From Pseudomonadota bacterium (GTDB lineage: Bacteria > Pseudomonadota > Gammaproteobacteria > Eutrophobiales > Eutrophobiaceae), in assembly GCA_013112535.1 (NCBI GenBank), contig JABFGI010000006.1:117293-181292 (forward strand): a DNA stretch of 64,000 nucleotides. Reading direction: 5' to 3'. The first letter of the stretch is position 1. The number at the start of each line of letters is the position of its first letter. Positions 44,719 to 57,099 of the stretch are shown here, piece after piece. Under the pieces are notes generated by a model. The model ran no database searches and was not told where the DNA came from. It worked only from the letters and a program-made list of their open reading frames with translations. Both the position numbers and the translations under genes were made by a program.

Positions 44719-45090
44719 TTAGCGACCGGCTGCTGTGCCTGAAGCTTTCATGCGTTTGTCATAATGATCAAACGTGAAACTGAGCAGTGCCGTTTCAAGG
44801 CCGGACATTGGATTGTCTGCACAATATTCATTGAGCCATTCGAGGACATCATTCTCGTTCATGCTGCCGGTGATGCTGTAGGTTTTTTCTGTGAAGATGT
44901 TATAGGCAGTCAAAAAACCTTTTATATAATGCTTGTATTTGTCAGAGTCCTCTCCATTAATCTCCTTATTGAATCCAAAACAGGACTTTTTGCCCACTCC
45001 CCAAACTGCGTAGTTACCATTGATATCAACGGCGAAAACGCTTGTCGATGTAAGCATTAGTATGCTTAATACGAATATTAATGACTTCAT
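44719..45090 (-). CDS. Uncharacterised exported small protein
   Basis: A 123-residue protein with a signal peptide (1-20, SVFA|VD). The mature part has two cysteines (KKSCFGFN and EYCADNP) likely to form a disulfide, a YIKGFLTAYNIF helix and NDVLEWLNEYC. The spacing loosely recalls Rap1a/Tai immunity or HdeA-like folds, but I cannot assign it. It is a single gene behind the aminotransferase. Confidence 0.6.
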   Translation of the reverse strand: MKSLIFVLSILMLTSTSVFAVDINGNYAVWGVGKKSCFGFNKEINGEDSDKYKHYIKGFLTAYNIFTEKTYSITGSMNENDVLEWLNEYCADNPMSGLETALLSFTFDHYDKRMKASGTAAGR

Positions 45091-45127
45091 TTTTTTCCCT
45101 CATTTTATTGTTTTATGTTTTGTTTTA

Positions 45128-46306
45128 TCAGCGGATGATGTCCGTAAGACCATTTATCAGGCGTTGAATTCCCGTTTCTGATGTTTTTTTATCCAGAGCG
45201 CCGTAGGCGATGCGGATATAGCAACCGTCATTCATGCCAAATGTTTCACCGGGTATGACTGCTATTTTGTGTTTTTTTATCAATCGTTCAACAAGTTGCA
45301 TACCAGTGAGCTCCGTGTTTAATTTTACAAAAAAATAAAAAGCACCGGTTGAATCAGCTGTTGTACCTATATTATTAATGCTTTGCAATGCAGTGTATAG
45401 CTCTTCTCGAACAGTTTTTATTTGTTTTAAGTGTGAAAAGGTATAATTTTGACCTTCCTTTATGGCTGCAATCGCGGCTTCCTGGGTAATTCGTGCCGGA
45501 CAAATCAATATGGTGTCCTGAATTTTTTTTACAGCTAAGGACAGATGTTCCGGTATGAGCATGTAGCCGATACGCCAACTGGCAAAGCCGTATGCTTTGG
45601 ATAAAGAATACAACGAAATAGTGTGTTCCTCTGAATCAGGCAAACTGGAGACTGAAAAATGCCTTGTTTTTCCATAAATGAAGTATTCATACGCCTCGTC
45701 TGAAATATGGTAAATCCTTTTTTCTTTACATAATTGATTTATCTTTTTTAAAGTTGCTTCCGGATAAACAGCACCAGAAGGATTATTGGGAGATACAGTA
45801 ACTATTGCTTTTGTTTTAGTCGTAATTGCTTTCGCTATTTTGTTAAGGTCAGGTTGAAAATTAGAGTCAGTATCGACAATTACCGGCTTACAATTCGCCA
45901 TATTAATGGCCATTTCATGATTGAAATAATAAGGGCGCAATAAAATAATCTCATCATCAGGATCAGTAATTGCCATAATGGCATTAATGAATGCCATATT
46001 TGCGCCAGCAGTAACAATAATGTTTTGTTTATTACTTAAGTTAATCTGATTTTCGGTTTTAAGTTTATTAGAAATACAGTTTCTTAACTCAGGAAGCCCT
46101 TCAACCGTTGAATAAAAGTGATAATAGAGAGAGTCATCAATTTGAGATGCGCGTTTCAACGCCGATTGGGGTGGTTTGAAATAGACAACACCCTGACCGA
46201 GGGAAATTGTTCCGGGTGTCTTGTTAATCAAGTCAGAGACTATCGGAATAATGGGAGATTGTATTGTGCTGATGCGTTGACTCGCAGTGTATGGCTTGTT
46301 TCGCAT
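45128..46306 (-). CDS. PLP-dependent class I/II aminotransferase
   Basis: A 392-residue fold-type I aminotransferase. The PLP lysine is in SLYSLSKAYGFASWRIGYM (about residue 235). Other family blocks are SPNNPSGAVYPEA, YHISDEAYEYF and the N-terminal TISLGQGVVYFKPP. The last recalls the aspartate/kynurenine-type group. The substrate cannot be assigned. It is a single gene with 70 bases to the HNH gene upstream. Confidence 0.87.
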   Translation of the reverse strand: MRNKPYTASQRISTIQSPIIPIVSDLINKTPGTISLGQGVVYFKPPQSALKRASQIDDSLYYHFYSTVEGLPELRNCISNKLKTENQINLSNKQNIIVTAGANMAFINAIMAITDPDDEIILLRPYYFNHEMAINMANCKPVIVDTDSNFQPDLNKIAKAITTKTKAIVTVSPNNPSGAVYPEATLKKINQLCKEKRIYHISDEAYEYFIYGKTRHFSVSSLPDSEEHTISLYSLSKAYGFASWRIGYMLIPEHLSLAVKKIQDTILICPARITQEAAIAAIKEGQNYTFSHLKQIKTVREELYTALQSINNIGTTADSTGAFYFFVKLNTELTGMQLVERLIKKHKIAVIPGETFGMNDGCYIRIAYGALDKKTSETGIQRLINGLTDIIR

Positions 46307-46377
46307 TATTAATGTTTAGAATAAAATTAATACAAGGGATGCTGTTTACTTCTAAATGAAATTTGAATAAATATTAA

Positions 46378-46950
46378 TTAATTCTTTTGCAACAACATGC
46401 TGCGCCCTGAAAATTGGCTTTTTAGAAATTCCATCTGATCTGCAAGAATTTTTCTATTTGATAATGCCAGATATTCGGCCCAATTGGGTATAAATGGAAT
46501 GGCTAATAATGGCATATTTGCCTGTTCAGGAGTGCGGTTCGCTTTTCTTGTATTACAGTGGCGGCATGCGGTGACGACGTTTGACCAGCGATCTTTGCCA
46601 CCTTTTGAAATGGGTAAAACATGATCGCGTGTGAGTAACCCGTCTTTATAGCCATTGCCACAGTACATACACAAGTGTGCATCACGTAAAAATAATTCAC
46701 GATTCGTTAAAGGAGGAATAGTGCGTTTAGCCTGTTTTATCTGGTTTGAGCGTTTTACCGCAATGATAGAGCTTATTTTGACAATAGAGCGTTTACCCGA
46801 CAATCGATTGATGCCACCATGAAACGTAAACAAGCTATCACCCGCAGTCCAGGCTATCATTTCACGCGCGTAGAGGTTCACGGCGTCTTGCCATGGAAGC
46901 CATCTCACCGGTGAGCCTGCAACATCGAGTCGTAAAATTAATGGTGTCAT
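46378..46950 (-). CDS. HNH endonuclease
   Basis: A 190-residue protein with a Zn-binding HNH domain: CMYCG, then RDHVLPISKGGKDRWSNVV and CRHCNTRKANRTP. It belongs to a conserved stand-alone HNH group with a short N-terminal region (PLILRLDVAGSPVRWLPWQDAV) and a C-terminal PFIPNWAEYLAL. These occur widely in chromosomes of Proteobacteria and are not tied to a mobile element. Function is unknown. Confidence 0.88.
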   Translation of the reverse strand: MTPLILRLDVAGSPVRWLPWQDAVNLYAREMIAWTAGDSLFTFHGGINRLSGKRSIVKISSIIAVKRSNQIKQAKRTIPPLTNRELFLRDAHLCMYCGNGYKDGLLTRDHVLPISKGGKDRWSNVVTACRHCNTRKANRTPEQANMPLLAIPFIPNWAEYLALSNRKILADQMEFLKSQFSGRSMLLQKN

Positions 46951-47067
46951 ATCACTATTGTTCTGGCACAGAGTTTTGTAAAGTCACCATAACATCCTTA
47001 TAACATTGAATGTAAGCTCCATTTTTATTCAAAAAATTAATCAAGGTCAAGTTTGAGATAAAAGCTG

Positions 47068-47868
47068 ATGAAAGAATTGGAAAAATTATTATTTATTATG
47101 AAATCATTACGCGATCCGAAGGAGGGATGTCCCTGGGATAGTGAACAGACTATTGATTCGATAAAAGGCTATACCATCGAAGAAGCTTATGAGCTTGTCG
47201 ATGCCATTGAGCGTGATGATATTTCGGGTATTAAAGACGAATTAGGTGATTTACTTTTTCATATTATTTTCTACTCGGAAATGGCCGATGAACAAGGTCA
47301 TTTTAATTTTGAAGCGATTGTTAAACAGTTAAATGAAAAGCTGGAACGACGCCACCCACATGTGTTTTCAGATGCCAAAATGGAAAGTAGTGATCAGGTC
47401 AAAGCATTATGGGAACAAATCAAACAACAGGAACGAAGCGATGCTAACAGTGAGGAAGAGCAAAAAGAAAAGAAATTGCTTGATGATGTAGCAAAGCATA
47501 TGCCTGCGATTCAAACTGCATCGAGATTACAAAAAAGAGCAGCAAGTGTTGGTTTCGACTGGACAGATAGCAATGATATTTTCAATAAACTGGAAGAAGA
47601 ACTGGAAGAATTACGCGAAGCAATATCCAAAAAAGATAATATTGAGCATATCACTGAAGAACTGGGCGACTTAATGTTTTGTTGCGTTAATCTTGCCCGA
47701 CATTGTGAAATTGATTCAGAGTTAGCCTTACGTAATACCAATACAAAATTTATTAAACGATTTAATTTTATTGAAGAAACACTAGCTGGAATGAATAAAT
47801 CTCTTCAGGAAGCTACATTGGAAGAAATGGACAACTTATGGGATGAAGCAAAAACAAAACTTACCTGA
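47068..47868 (+). CDS. mazG: Nucleoside triphosphate pyrophosphohydrolase MazG
   Basis: A 266-residue MazG with two tandem domains, the same length as the Escherichia coli enzyme (263). The first domain has CPWDSEQTIDSIKGYTIEEAYEL and DELGDLLFHIIF. The second has FNKLEEELEELREAI and EELGDLMFCCVNLARH. It hydrolyses NTPs and dNTPs to monophosphates and affects the stringent response. Its 3' end overlaps the convergent OmlA-like gene by eight bases. Confidence 0.95.
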   Translation: MKELEKLLFIMKSLRDPKEGCPWDSEQTIDSIKGYTIEEAYELVDAIERDDISGIKDELGDLLFHIIFYSEMADEQGHFNFEAIVKQLNEKLERRHPHVFSDAKMESSDQVKALWEQIKQQERSDANSEEEQKEKKLLDDVAKHMPAIQTASRLQKRAASVGFDWTDSNDIFNKLEEELEELREAISKKDNIEHITEELGDLMFCCVNLARHCEIDSELALRNTNTKFIKRFNFIEETLAGMNKSLQEATLEEMDNLWDEAKTKLT

Positions 47869-48154
47869 TGAGGTATCTGTCTTTTGAAATTAGTTTTCCA
47901 TTACCATTAAATTTAAATTCTGTGATCCATTTATTCGAACCACTCTGCACGGGGATATAAAACCACGTCTTACTTCGTATGTGGTTATAGTAATCAGTAT
48001 TAATTGTTTCATGATCCGGAGATCCAAATTTGTAAAGCACCTCTGCTTCCGATATCTCATTCTTGAGAATAATATAATCTCGCATATCGATAGCGTCAGC
48101 AGAGGCAAGAGGACCATAAAGTAGAACTAAAAGGAGGAGTATGGAATTCTTCAT
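47861..48154 (-). CDS. Exported OmlA/BamE-like small protein (DUF2845-like)
   Basis: A 97-residue protein with a signal peptide (1-19, ASA|DA). The mature part has the short alpha-beta pattern of SmpA/OmlA-like folds: ISEAEVLYKFGSPDHE, then KTWFYIP and a beta hairpin ITEFKFNGNGKLI. It has no lipobox cysteine. Function is unknown; it may be a small periplasmic partner. It is convergent with mazG. Confidence 0.65.
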   Translation of the reverse strand: MKNSILLLLVLLYGPLASADAIDMRDYIILKNEISEAEVLYKFGSPDHETINTDYYNHIRSKTWFYIPVQSGSNKWITEFKFNGNGKLISKDRYLIR

Positions 48155-48228
48155 GCTGTTATTTTTGTTTCTATATTTTTTATAGAGTCGCGTGATAGAA
48201 ATAGGTTCATTTCCATGGACAAAAAAAA

Positions 48229-48247
48229 GGGTGCCGTTAAAGCACCC
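48229..48247 (-). terminator. Intrinsic terminator downstream of folE2
   Basis: GGGTGC (48229-48234) and GCACCC (48242-48247) form a stem with a seven-base loop; on the minus strand it is followed by eight T. It lies about 170 bases past the folE2 stop. The gap also contains a perfect GTCAAAAC/GTTTTGAC hairpin (48373-48394) and an AGGAG/CTCCT pair near 48265-48280. Confidence 0.7.
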
Positions 48248-48415
48248 ATAATCTCAAGGGGGGGAGGAGATATACTCCTTAAAATTAGTGCATATGCTGT
48301 GCCATGCAGGATTTTCTCATTGAAAACAATAAGATATGTTTTTAATGGTGATTTTGCTTATCTTCCAGCAATGTCAAAACGGCAATGTTTTGACGAATGA
48401 TAAGAAAGCTTGCCG

Positions 48416-49228
48416 TTATTTATTCAGCTCCTTGTCATGTTCCAGCATGGCATAAGCGGAATGGTTGTGGATGGATTCGAAGTTTTCTGACTCTACAATA
48501 TAGCCAGCAATTCGATTTTCCTCATTAAATTTGACTGCAACATCACGAACAATATCTTCTACAAATTTAGGATTATCGTAAGCACGTTCTGTGACATATT
48601 TTTCATCGGGACGTTTTAATAAACCGTAAAGTTCGCATGATGCGACTTTCTCAATAATATCGATCAGCTCTTCAATCCACATAAAATCGTACATTCGTAC
48701 CGTAGCGGTGATATGTGAACGCTGATTATGAGCACCATAATCAGAAATGTTCTTGGAACACGGACACAATGACGTTACGGGAACGAGTACTTTAACCAGG
48801 ACTTGTGTTTTATTATCTCGAATTTGAGCGATAAAAGAGACTTCATAATCCATTAAACTCATGACACCTGATACAGGTGCTTTTTTATTAACAAAATAAG
48901 GGAATGACATTTCTATATCACCCGACTCAGCATTAAGTCGCACGGTCATTTCTTCGATCATGCGTTTAAATGATTGAACAGTAATTTCATATTCATGATC
49001 ATTTAATATTTCAACAAAGCGTGACATATGTGTACCCTTATACTTTTCAGGTAAATTCACATACATATTAAAATTTGCAACGGTATGTTGTTCGCGACCT
49101 GAACGATCACTGACAACGATAGGGTGTCTAATATTCTTTATTCCAACCTTGTCGATGGCAATATGTCTGGTATCGCGGATGTTTTGAGTATCAGGTATTT
49201 CAGTTGCTGTCGGTGCTGTTTTGGTCAT
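48416..49228 (-). CDS. folE2: GTP cyclohydrolase FolE2 (type IB)
   Basis: A 270-residue GTP cyclohydrolase of the IB family, which makes dihydroneopterin triphosphate and works with metals other than zinc. The family blocks are [20 protein letters not shown] (about residues 50-69), [21 protein letters not shown] and the C-terminal [14 protein letters not shown]. It supplies pterin for folate and could also feed the H4MPT genes at the window start. The archaeal MptA enzyme belongs to the same superfamily. No Zur box is evident by eye upstream. Confidence 0.94.
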   Translation of the reverse strand: MTKTAPTATEIPDTQNIRDTRHIAIDKVGIKNIRHPIVVSDRSGREQHTVANFNMYVNLPEKYKGTHMSRFVEILNDHEYEITVQSFKRMIEEMTVRLNAESGDIEMSFPYFVNKKAPVSGVMSLMDYEVSFIAQIRDNKTQVLVKVLVPVTSLCPCSKNISDYGAHNQRSHITATVRMYDFMWIEELIDIIEKVASCELYGLLKRPDEKYVTERAYDNPKFVEDIVRDVAVKFNEENRIAGYIVESENFESIHNHSAYAMLEHDKELNK

Positions 49229-49363
49229 GTGTATATATTCCGATAACTTGATTAATTTAAGTGTAGTAAAGAATTGCCTGTAAAAAGTCGAAATGTTTTA
49301 AGATTCTACGTTATTTAAATTTCATATCCATCTTATTACAGAATAGATACGGTTTGCTTGAAC

Positions 49364-50257
49364 TTATTTATTACGTTTTACGATATAATCCGCTATTGCT
49401 CTCAACATATCCGCTCGTTCATCAAAAACATCAAGACAGTTAATCGCCTTGTTATAAAGATCATCTGCTGCCTGTTTAGCACCATCAAGACCAAGAAGTT
49501 CAGGGTAAGTTGGTTTATTACTCGCTATATCAGAACCTTGAGGCTTACCCAATGTTTCGGTGTCGCTCTCAATATCAAGAATGTCATCTTTTATTTGAAA
49601 AGCCAGACCTACACATTTTGCATATTGTGAAATTCTGGAAAACAGTTCTGGTTCAATATTTTCTACTGATAATGCGCCCAGTTCTGCGCTAGCTCTAATT
49701 AGTGCACCTGTCTTATGAATATGCATGTTTTCAAGTTCAGCAATATTCAAGGATTTACCAACAGCAGCCAAATCGATTGCTTGTCCTCCAGCCATTCCTC
49801 TGGATCCACTGGCAATAGCTAAAGTATCAATCATTGACAGGCGTTGTTGGCTATTAACTATAATTTTTGAATCATGAGCAAGAATATGAAAAGAAAGCGC
49901 CTGAAGTGCGTCACCGGCAAGTATTGCCGTCGCTTCATCATACTTCTTATGGCAGGTAGGCCTGCCTCGACGTAAATCATCATCGTCCATAGAAGGCAAA
50001 TCATCATGAATTAGTGAATAAGCATGTATGATTTCTACGGCACAGGCTGGACCATCAAGTTCTGATAAATCAATACCAAATGCCTCGCCCGTTGCATAGA
50101 CCAGGACCGGGCGTATTCGTTTGCCTTCGCTCAGAACTGAATAGCGCATGGCTTCATGTAACTTTTCCGGTTGTATAGAGGGTTCTGGTAACCAATACTC
50201 AAGCGCTGCTTCAACAGATTTTTGGTAAACCTGCAATCTCTCTTGAAAATCTAACAT
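49364..50257 (-). CDS. ispA: Farnesyl (geranyl) diphosphate synthase IspA
   Basis: A 297-residue trans-prenyltransferase. The first Asp-rich motif is DDLPSMDDDD (residues 85-94) and the second is DDILD near residue 220, with GKRIRP (45-50) upstream. The size and motif match the bacterial FPP synthase group. It lies 14 bases after xseB on the same strand, the common xseB-ispA order. The dxs gene that often follows is not here; folE2 follows after 135 bases. Confidence 0.94.
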   Translation of the reverse strand: MLDFQERLQVYQKSVEAALEYWLPEPSIQPEKLHEAMRYSVLSEGKRIRPVLVYATGEAFGIDLSELDGPACAVEIIHAYSLIHDDLPSMDDDDLRRGRPTCHKKYDEATAILAGDALQALSFHILAHDSKIIVNSQQRLSMIDTLAIASGSRGMAGGQAIDLAAVGKSLNIAELENMHIHKTGALIRASAELGALSVENIEPELFSRISQYAKCVGLAFQIKDDILDIESDTETLGKPQGSDIASNKPTYPELLGLDGAKQAADDLYNKAINCLDVFDERADMLRAIADYIVKRNK

Positions 50258-50271
50258 TGTTTTATTCGTTA

Positions 50272-50520
50272 TTATGATTCGTTATTTTCATTTGGGTTAA
50301 AGGGTTCAAGATCAGATTTACCGTCTTTTTCCAGTAAGATACTGACCTTTTGTTCGGCTTCACTTAAAGCCTGTTGACACGCTTTGGTTAATAAAATGCC
50401 GCGTTCAAAATGCTTCAGGGATTCTTCCAGAGATAAATCGCCTTCTTCCATTTTTTCCACAAGCTGTTCGAGTTCAGCTAATGTTTTTTCGAAGTTGATT
50501 GAATTTGATTTTTTTGGCAC
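50272..50520 (-). CDS. xseB: Exodeoxyribonuclease VII small subunit XseB
   Basis: An 82-residue protein with the family signature FEKTLAELEQLVEKMEEGDL and SLEESLKHFERG. It binds the XseA large subunit to form exonuclease VII. It starts the xseB-ispA operon and is divergent from parE across 220 bases. Confidence 0.93.
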   Translation of the reverse strand: MPKKSNSINFEKTLAELEQLVEKMEEGDLSLEESLKHFERGILLTKACQQALSEAEQKVSILLEKDGKSDLEPFNPNENNES

Positions 50521-50698
50521 AAAACGCCCCTAAAATGTTGGGTTTATAGTCTGGCGACCCTGAAAAGGCGCATATATTAGCATCACTTTGCTTCTTTACC
50601 AGTCGCTAGAAGATGTTTTTGGTTTTTACATGTTTGTCAGATGTCAGCTTGAATAGGTTGAAGTATAAAATCAATGCTACATTGTGAAAATAACTTGA

Positions 50699-52633
<1,935 letters not shown>

Positions 52634-52637
52634 GAAA

Positions 52638-52808
52638 TTAAGCTGTAACTTTATTATTTGTACTCTTTTTCTGCTCATTTGCTGTTGAACCGATAGAGAA
52701 AATGAACGGGTCAACTTTATCAATGTCGGATGAAGCGCTTTTAGATTCAGTAAACTTGAAATAGAGTTCAGATATTTTCATGAAAGAACCTATTGGATTA
52801 TTAGACAT
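52638..52808 (-). CDS. Unidentified 56-residue protein between parE and parC
   Basis: A 56-codon minus-strand frame starts at ATG 52808 with AGGAGA six to seven bases upstream, one of the best ribosome-binding sites in the window. The product (SNNPIGSFMKISELYF at the N-terminus, KKSTNNKVTA at the C-terminus) has no signal peptide, membrane helix or cysteine. A longer frame to 52871 is not supported. It ends four bases beyond the parE stop, convergent. I recognise no family. It could be a small regulator or stress protein. Confidence 0.5.
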   Translation of the reverse strand: MSNNPIGSFMKISELYFKFTESKSASSDIDKVDPFIFSIGSTANEQKKSTNNKVTA

Positions 52809-52969
52809 TTTGATTCTCCTAAATTTAATGTGATGCAATAATCCAACATGGATATTAAAAAAGAGTGACAATTAAGTGATGATTTAATGTCACTTATAAC
52901 AAAGACTTAATTATCTTGTAAAATCAATTATATATAGAATATACCTAATGTTTATTAGAGGAAATTTCA

Positions 52970-55222
52970 ATGCCTGATTCACTTAGTTTTGACTTCGAGC
53001 AAAACGAAAAACAGCCATTACAAGAGTTTACCGAGAAAGCTTATCTGGATTATTCAATGTACGTGATTCTAGACCGTGCATTGCCGCATATCGGCGATGG
53101 TTTGAAGCCGGTACAACGCCGAATTATTTATGCGATGTCCGAATTGGGTTTAAAGGCGACGGCAAAATATAAGAAATCTGCTCGTACAATAGGTGATGTA
53201 CTGGGTAAGTTTCATCCGCATGGTGATTCAGCCTGTTATGAAGCCATGGTGTTGATGGCGCAGGATTTTTCATATCGATATCCGTTAATTGATGGCCAGG
53301 GAAACTGGGGGTCAATAGATGATCCCAAATCGTTTGCTGCAATGCGCTATACCGAATCAAAACTGACAGCTTATGCCGATGTATTACTCGGTGAAGTCGG
53401 CCAGGGAACCGTTGATTGGGTGCCTAATTTTGATGGAACGCTTGAAGAACCGAAAACCTTACCGGCACGACTACCGAATATCCTGTTGAACGGTACGACT
53501 GGTATTGCTGTGGGTATGGCAACCGATATTCCTCCACACAATTTGAAAGAAGTGGCCAGTGCCTGTATCCGATTATTGGATGCACCAAAAAGTACGGTAA
53601 AAGAGTTATGTGAGCACATTAAGGGCCCGGATTTTCCAACAAAGGCTGAAATTATTACACCTCAATCTGACATTCAACAAATGTATGAGACAGGTAACGG
53701 TTCAATCAAAATGCGTGGCGTGTGGGAAAAGGAAGAGGGTAATATTGTTATCACGGCACTGCCTCATCAAAGTTCGGGCAGTAAAATTCTGGAACAAATC
53801 GCGGCACAAATGCAGTCAAAAAAATTGCCAATGCTGGAAGATTTGCGCGATGAGTCTGATCACGAAAATCCAGTCAGACTTATTCTTGTTCCACGATCCA
53901 ATCGAGTCAATCTTGAAGAGTTGATGTTGCACCTTTATGCCACCACCGATCTTGAACGTAATTATCGCGTTAATTTAAATATTATTGGTTTGAATGGTCG
54001 TCCTCAGGTTAAGAACCTCAGGGCTATTTTAAAAGAGTGGTTGGAATACAGAACAGAGACTGTTCGCAGAAGATTGCAACATCGTCTGGATAAAGTACTA
54101 GCTCAGATCCATGTTCTTGAAGGTTTGATGATTGCTTATTTAAATATTGATGAAGTAATCCAGATTATCAGGGAAGAAGACAATCCTAAAGCAGAACTGA
54201 TGAAGCGTTTTAAGTTGAGTGATATTCAGGCAGATGCGGTACTCGATTTAAAATTACGCAAGTTAGCCAAGTTAGAAGAAATCAAAATTAAAGGCGAACT
54301 GGATGAATTAAGTGCTGAACGTAAAGAACTCGATAAAACTTTGGGGTCAGCCGCACGTTTAAAAACATTAATAAAAAAAGAAATAGAAGCAGATGCAAAA
54401 GAATATGGAGATAATCGACAATCTCCATTAAAGGAAGGTACTGATGCTAAAGCTATTGACGCAAATAGTCTTATTCCTACCGAACCAGTCACTATTGTTC
54501 TTTCTGATAAGGGTTGGGTCAGGGCTGCAAAAGGGCACGAAGTTGAACCTGAAACACTTAATTATAAAAGTGGTGATAGTTTTAAACAGTCGAGCCTGGG
54601 CAGAAGCAATCAACAAGCCGTCTTTATTGATTCCAGTGGTCGATGTTATTCATTACCAGCGCATTCTTTACCTTCTGCCAGAAGTCTGGGCGAACCCATT
54701 TCAGCACGTTTAACACCACCTGATGGCGTTACTTTTGAAGGTGTCATGGCGGGTGATCCGGAATCGATTTATCTGGTCGGTTCTGATGCAGGTTATGGCT
54801 TTATGCTTAAACTGGAAGATGTTTATACGAAAAACAGAAATGGTAAAGCTATTATATCAGTGCCGAAAGGAGCAAAAGCATTAGCGCCAAGTAAAGTAAA
54901 TGATATAGAAAATGACTGGGTGGTCGCAGTTACGTCAATTGGGCGAATGTTAATGTTCCCGATAAACGAATTAAGCTTGTTGCCTAAAGGTAAAGGTTTA
55001 AAAATAATTCAAATCCCACCGGCAAAATTAAAAACACGTGAAGAATATGTTGTTGCAATGACCGTTATGGCTGAGACTGATAAGCTGGTTATTTATTCCG
55101 GTAATAAACATAAAACTATGAAGTCAGCAGAGCAGGAATATTATATTGGTGAGCGTGGTCGCCGTGGCAATATGTTAGCAAGAGGTTATAGAAATGTTAT
55201 CAGGATCAAAGCCGAGTCGTAA
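52970..55222 (+). CDS. parC: DNA topoisomerase IV subunit A (ParC)
   Basis: The DNA-cleaving subunit of topoisomerase IV, 750 residues (Escherichia coli 752). [40 protein letters not shown] (quinolone-determining region) and the active tyrosine in [10 protein letters not shown] (about residue 122) are visible, followed by the C-terminal propeller. AGAGG precedes the ATG. The serine and glutamate positions of the quinolone region (here GDSACYEAM) look wild-type. Confidence 0.96.
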   Translation: MPDSLSFDFEQNEKQPLQEFTEKAYLDYSMYVILDRALPHIGDGLKPVQRRIIYAMSELGLKATAKYKKSARTIGDVLGKFHPHGDSACYEAMVLMAQDFSYRYPLIDGQGNWGSIDDPKSFAAMRYTESKLTAYADVLLGEVGQGTVDWVPNFDGTLEEPKTLPARLPNILLNGTTGIAVGMATDIPPHNLKEVASACIRLLDAPKSTVKELCEHIKGPDFPTKAEIITPQSDIQQMYETGNGSIKMRGVWEKEEGNIVITALPHQSSGSKILEQIAAQMQSKKLPMLEDLRDESDHENPVRLILVPRSNRVNLEELMLHLYATTDLERNYRVNLNIIGLNGRPQVKNLRAILKEWLEYRTETVRRRLQHRLDKVLAQIHVLEGLMIAYLNIDEVIQIIREEDNPKAELMKRFKLSDIQADAVLDLKLRKLAKLEEIKIKGELDELSAERKELDKTLGSAARLKTLIKKEIEADAKEYGDNRQSPLKEGTDAKAIDANSLIPTEPVTIVLSDKGWVRAAKGHEVEPETLNYKSGDSFKQSSLGRSNQQAVFIDSSGRCYSLPAHSLPSARSLGEPISARLTPPDGVTFEGVMAGDPESIYLVGSDAGYGFMLKLEDVYTKNRNGKAIISVPKGAKALAPSKVNDIENDWVVAVTSIGRMLMFPINELSLLPKGKGLKIIQIPPAKLKTREEYVVAMTVMAETDKLVIYSGNKHKTMKSAEQEYYIGERGRRGNMLARGYRNVIRIKAES

Positions 55223-55385
55223 TAAACGATGAGAGACATAGGCAAGATGCTGATATGTCAGGTTGAACTGCATGCCTAAAGAAATCGTGGTTACGTATTC
55301 TTGAATTAGATTATTCCCAAGACAAAAAAAAGACTGAACATTAAAACATAGAACCAGTTTGAATAGATGTTAATAGGAGAATGAC

Positions 55386-56195
55386 TTGAGTTCCAAAAAT
55401 AATCTGGTTTCCCTGATTAAAGAAAAGACCAATGACTTAAGCTTACCTGAAATTAGCCGAGTCTATTTTCCGGATGTTGAGATAAAGCCTGATAAAGATG
55501 CAGAATTTGGCTTGATTGAACTTGCAGATGGATCGGCGGGTTTTTTCTATGCCTGGCTGGGAGACAGGCAGGATGATCCGGCAAGCTTATATTCAGAAAA
55601 GGATTTTATCGGACGCAATCCAATAGAACTGGCTGAACATTATCAATACGATGATATCGCAAGGTGTTCCATTGGTTTAGGCGCAATTAATGCAATCTCG
55701 CAACATGTCTTTAAGTCTCATTCCTTTGTTTTGCCGGAACCTGAAAACTCGTTAGGTTCATTAATCCTGAATGAAGATGACCATGTCGGTATGGTCGGTT
55801 ATTTCCCACCACTGGTAAAGGCTATCAGCAAGTTGAGTACACGTTTAACAGTCATAGAAAAAAAAGAAATCATACCTGATGCTGATTACCGACTTGAGTT
55901 AAGTCTAGACCCGGCTTCATTGCGCCAGTGCAATAAAATCCTGATTACTGCATCGACAATGTTAAATAATACCATAGATGAAATATTGTCTTATTCCGCG
56001 CATGCGGAATACACCGTGCTAATTGGTCCATCAGCCGGTTTTCTTCCTGATGTCTTGTTCGAAAAAGGTGTGAATGCAGTAGGTGGATCTACCGTGCTTG
56101 ATACTGACCAGGCATTCGAACGTTTAAAAAAACGGGATCGCGTAGGTGATGCAGCAAGGAAATATATCATCACTAAAGATCATTATTGTTTGTAA
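55386..56195 (+). CDS. DUF364/DUF4213 protein (Rossmann-like)
   Basis: A 269-residue protein with an N-terminal DUF4213-like half and a C-terminal Rossmann-like DUF364 half: VGMVGYFPPLVKAI (about 137-150), LITASTMLNNTIDEIL and LIGPSAGFLPDVLFEKGVNAVGG. The start is TTG at 55386 with AGGAG six bases upstream; the nearby ATG is out of frame and stops at once. The family has been suggested to chelate heavy metals, without firm proof. It is a single gene. Confidence 0.75.
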   Translation: MSSKNNLVSLIKEKTNDLSLPEISRVYFPDVEIKPDKDAEFGLIELADGSAGFFYAWLGDRQDDPASLYSEKDFIGRNPIELAEHYQYDDIARCSIGLGAINAISQHVFKSHSFVLPEPENSLGSLILNEDDHVGMVGYFPPLVKAISKLSTRLTVIEKKEIIPDADYRLELSLDPASLRQCNKILITASTMLNNTIDEILSYSAHAEYTVLIGPSAGFLPDVLFEKGVNAVGGSTVLDTDQAFERLKKRDRVGDAARKYIITKDHYCL

Positions 56196-56295
56196 ATTGA
56201 ATTTCCTCCAGTTTGTTTAAGTTCTGCTTTCAAAAGTGCTGCAATTTGGTATCGTTTCTGAATTGTTGTCTTACAATTTAAATTCACGTATTTAA

Positions 56296-57087
56296 ATGAC
56301 AGTTAATAAACCTATAATAATTATCAGTGATCTTGATGGCACCTTACTCGATCATGAAAACTATCAGTTTGAAGCGGCACGTCCCGCACTTGAGGAAATT
56401 AAACAAAAAAATATTCCTCTGATATTAAATAGTAGTAAGACCGCTGCTGAAATAATCCACATTCGTGAAACACTGGATAATTATTTCCCCTTTGTGGTCG
56501 AGAATGGTGCAGGAATATATCTGCCTGTTGCTAATAACGAATATGAAATAATTAGTTTTGGAAAAGATAGGAAGGAAATACTTGCTGTTTTAAAAACAAT
56601 AAGAAAACAACAGAATATTTTATTTACAGGGTTTAATGACATGAATAGTAATGAACTCATGTCTTGTACCGGCTTATCAGAAAAGCAGGCGGTGTTAGCC
56701 ATGCAACGTGATTTTACAGAACCATTGCAATGGCAGGATAATCAACAACAATGGAATTTATTCTGCACAGAATTAAACAAAGCTGAACTTACTTTTGCTA
56801 AAGGTGGGCGATTTATAACTGTTTCAGCTAAAGTAGATAAAGGTCAATCTATAGATTGGTTGCGTAATTATTATAAAGAGCAATTTAACTCATCATCCAT
56901 AGTCATAGCATTAGGTGATAGTGAAAATGATAAAGAAATGTTGGAGAATGCGGATTATTCCATTTTAGTTAAATCACCGGCACATGGGTTTCCTGAAATT
57001 GATGCAGACAACCTGATGCGAACAAAAGAATATGGGCCGCAAGGTTGGAATAATAGCCTTATTCGTCTTCTGGATAAACTAAAATAA
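56296..57087 (+). CDS. Glucosyl/mannosyl-3-phosphoglycerate phosphatase (HAD family)
   Basis: A 263-residue HAD phosphatase of the MpgP/YedP type. The nucleophile motif is ISDLDGTLLDHE with D12 and D14. LNSSKTAAEI, VVENGAGIY and the C-terminal GDSENDKEML complete the family. It should remove phosphate from glucosyl-3-phosphoglycerate made by the next gene (12 bases downstream), yielding glucosylglycerate; mannosyl-3-phosphoglycerate is the other known substrate. First gene of a three-gene operon. Confidence 0.85.
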   Translation: MTVNKPIIIISDLDGTLLDHENYQFEAARPALEEIKQKNIPLILNSSKTAAEIIHIRETLDNYFPFVVENGAGIYLPVANNEYEIISFGKDRKEILAVLKTIRKQQNILFTGFNDMNSNELMSCTGLSEKQAVLAMQRDFTEPLQWQDNQQQWNLFCTELNKAELTFAKGGRFITVSAKVDKGQSIDWLRNYYKEQFNSSSIVIALGDSENDKEMLENADYSILVKSPAHGFPEIDADNLMRTKEYGPQGWNNSLIRLLDKLK

Positions 57088-57099
57088 AGCGGGAAAATT

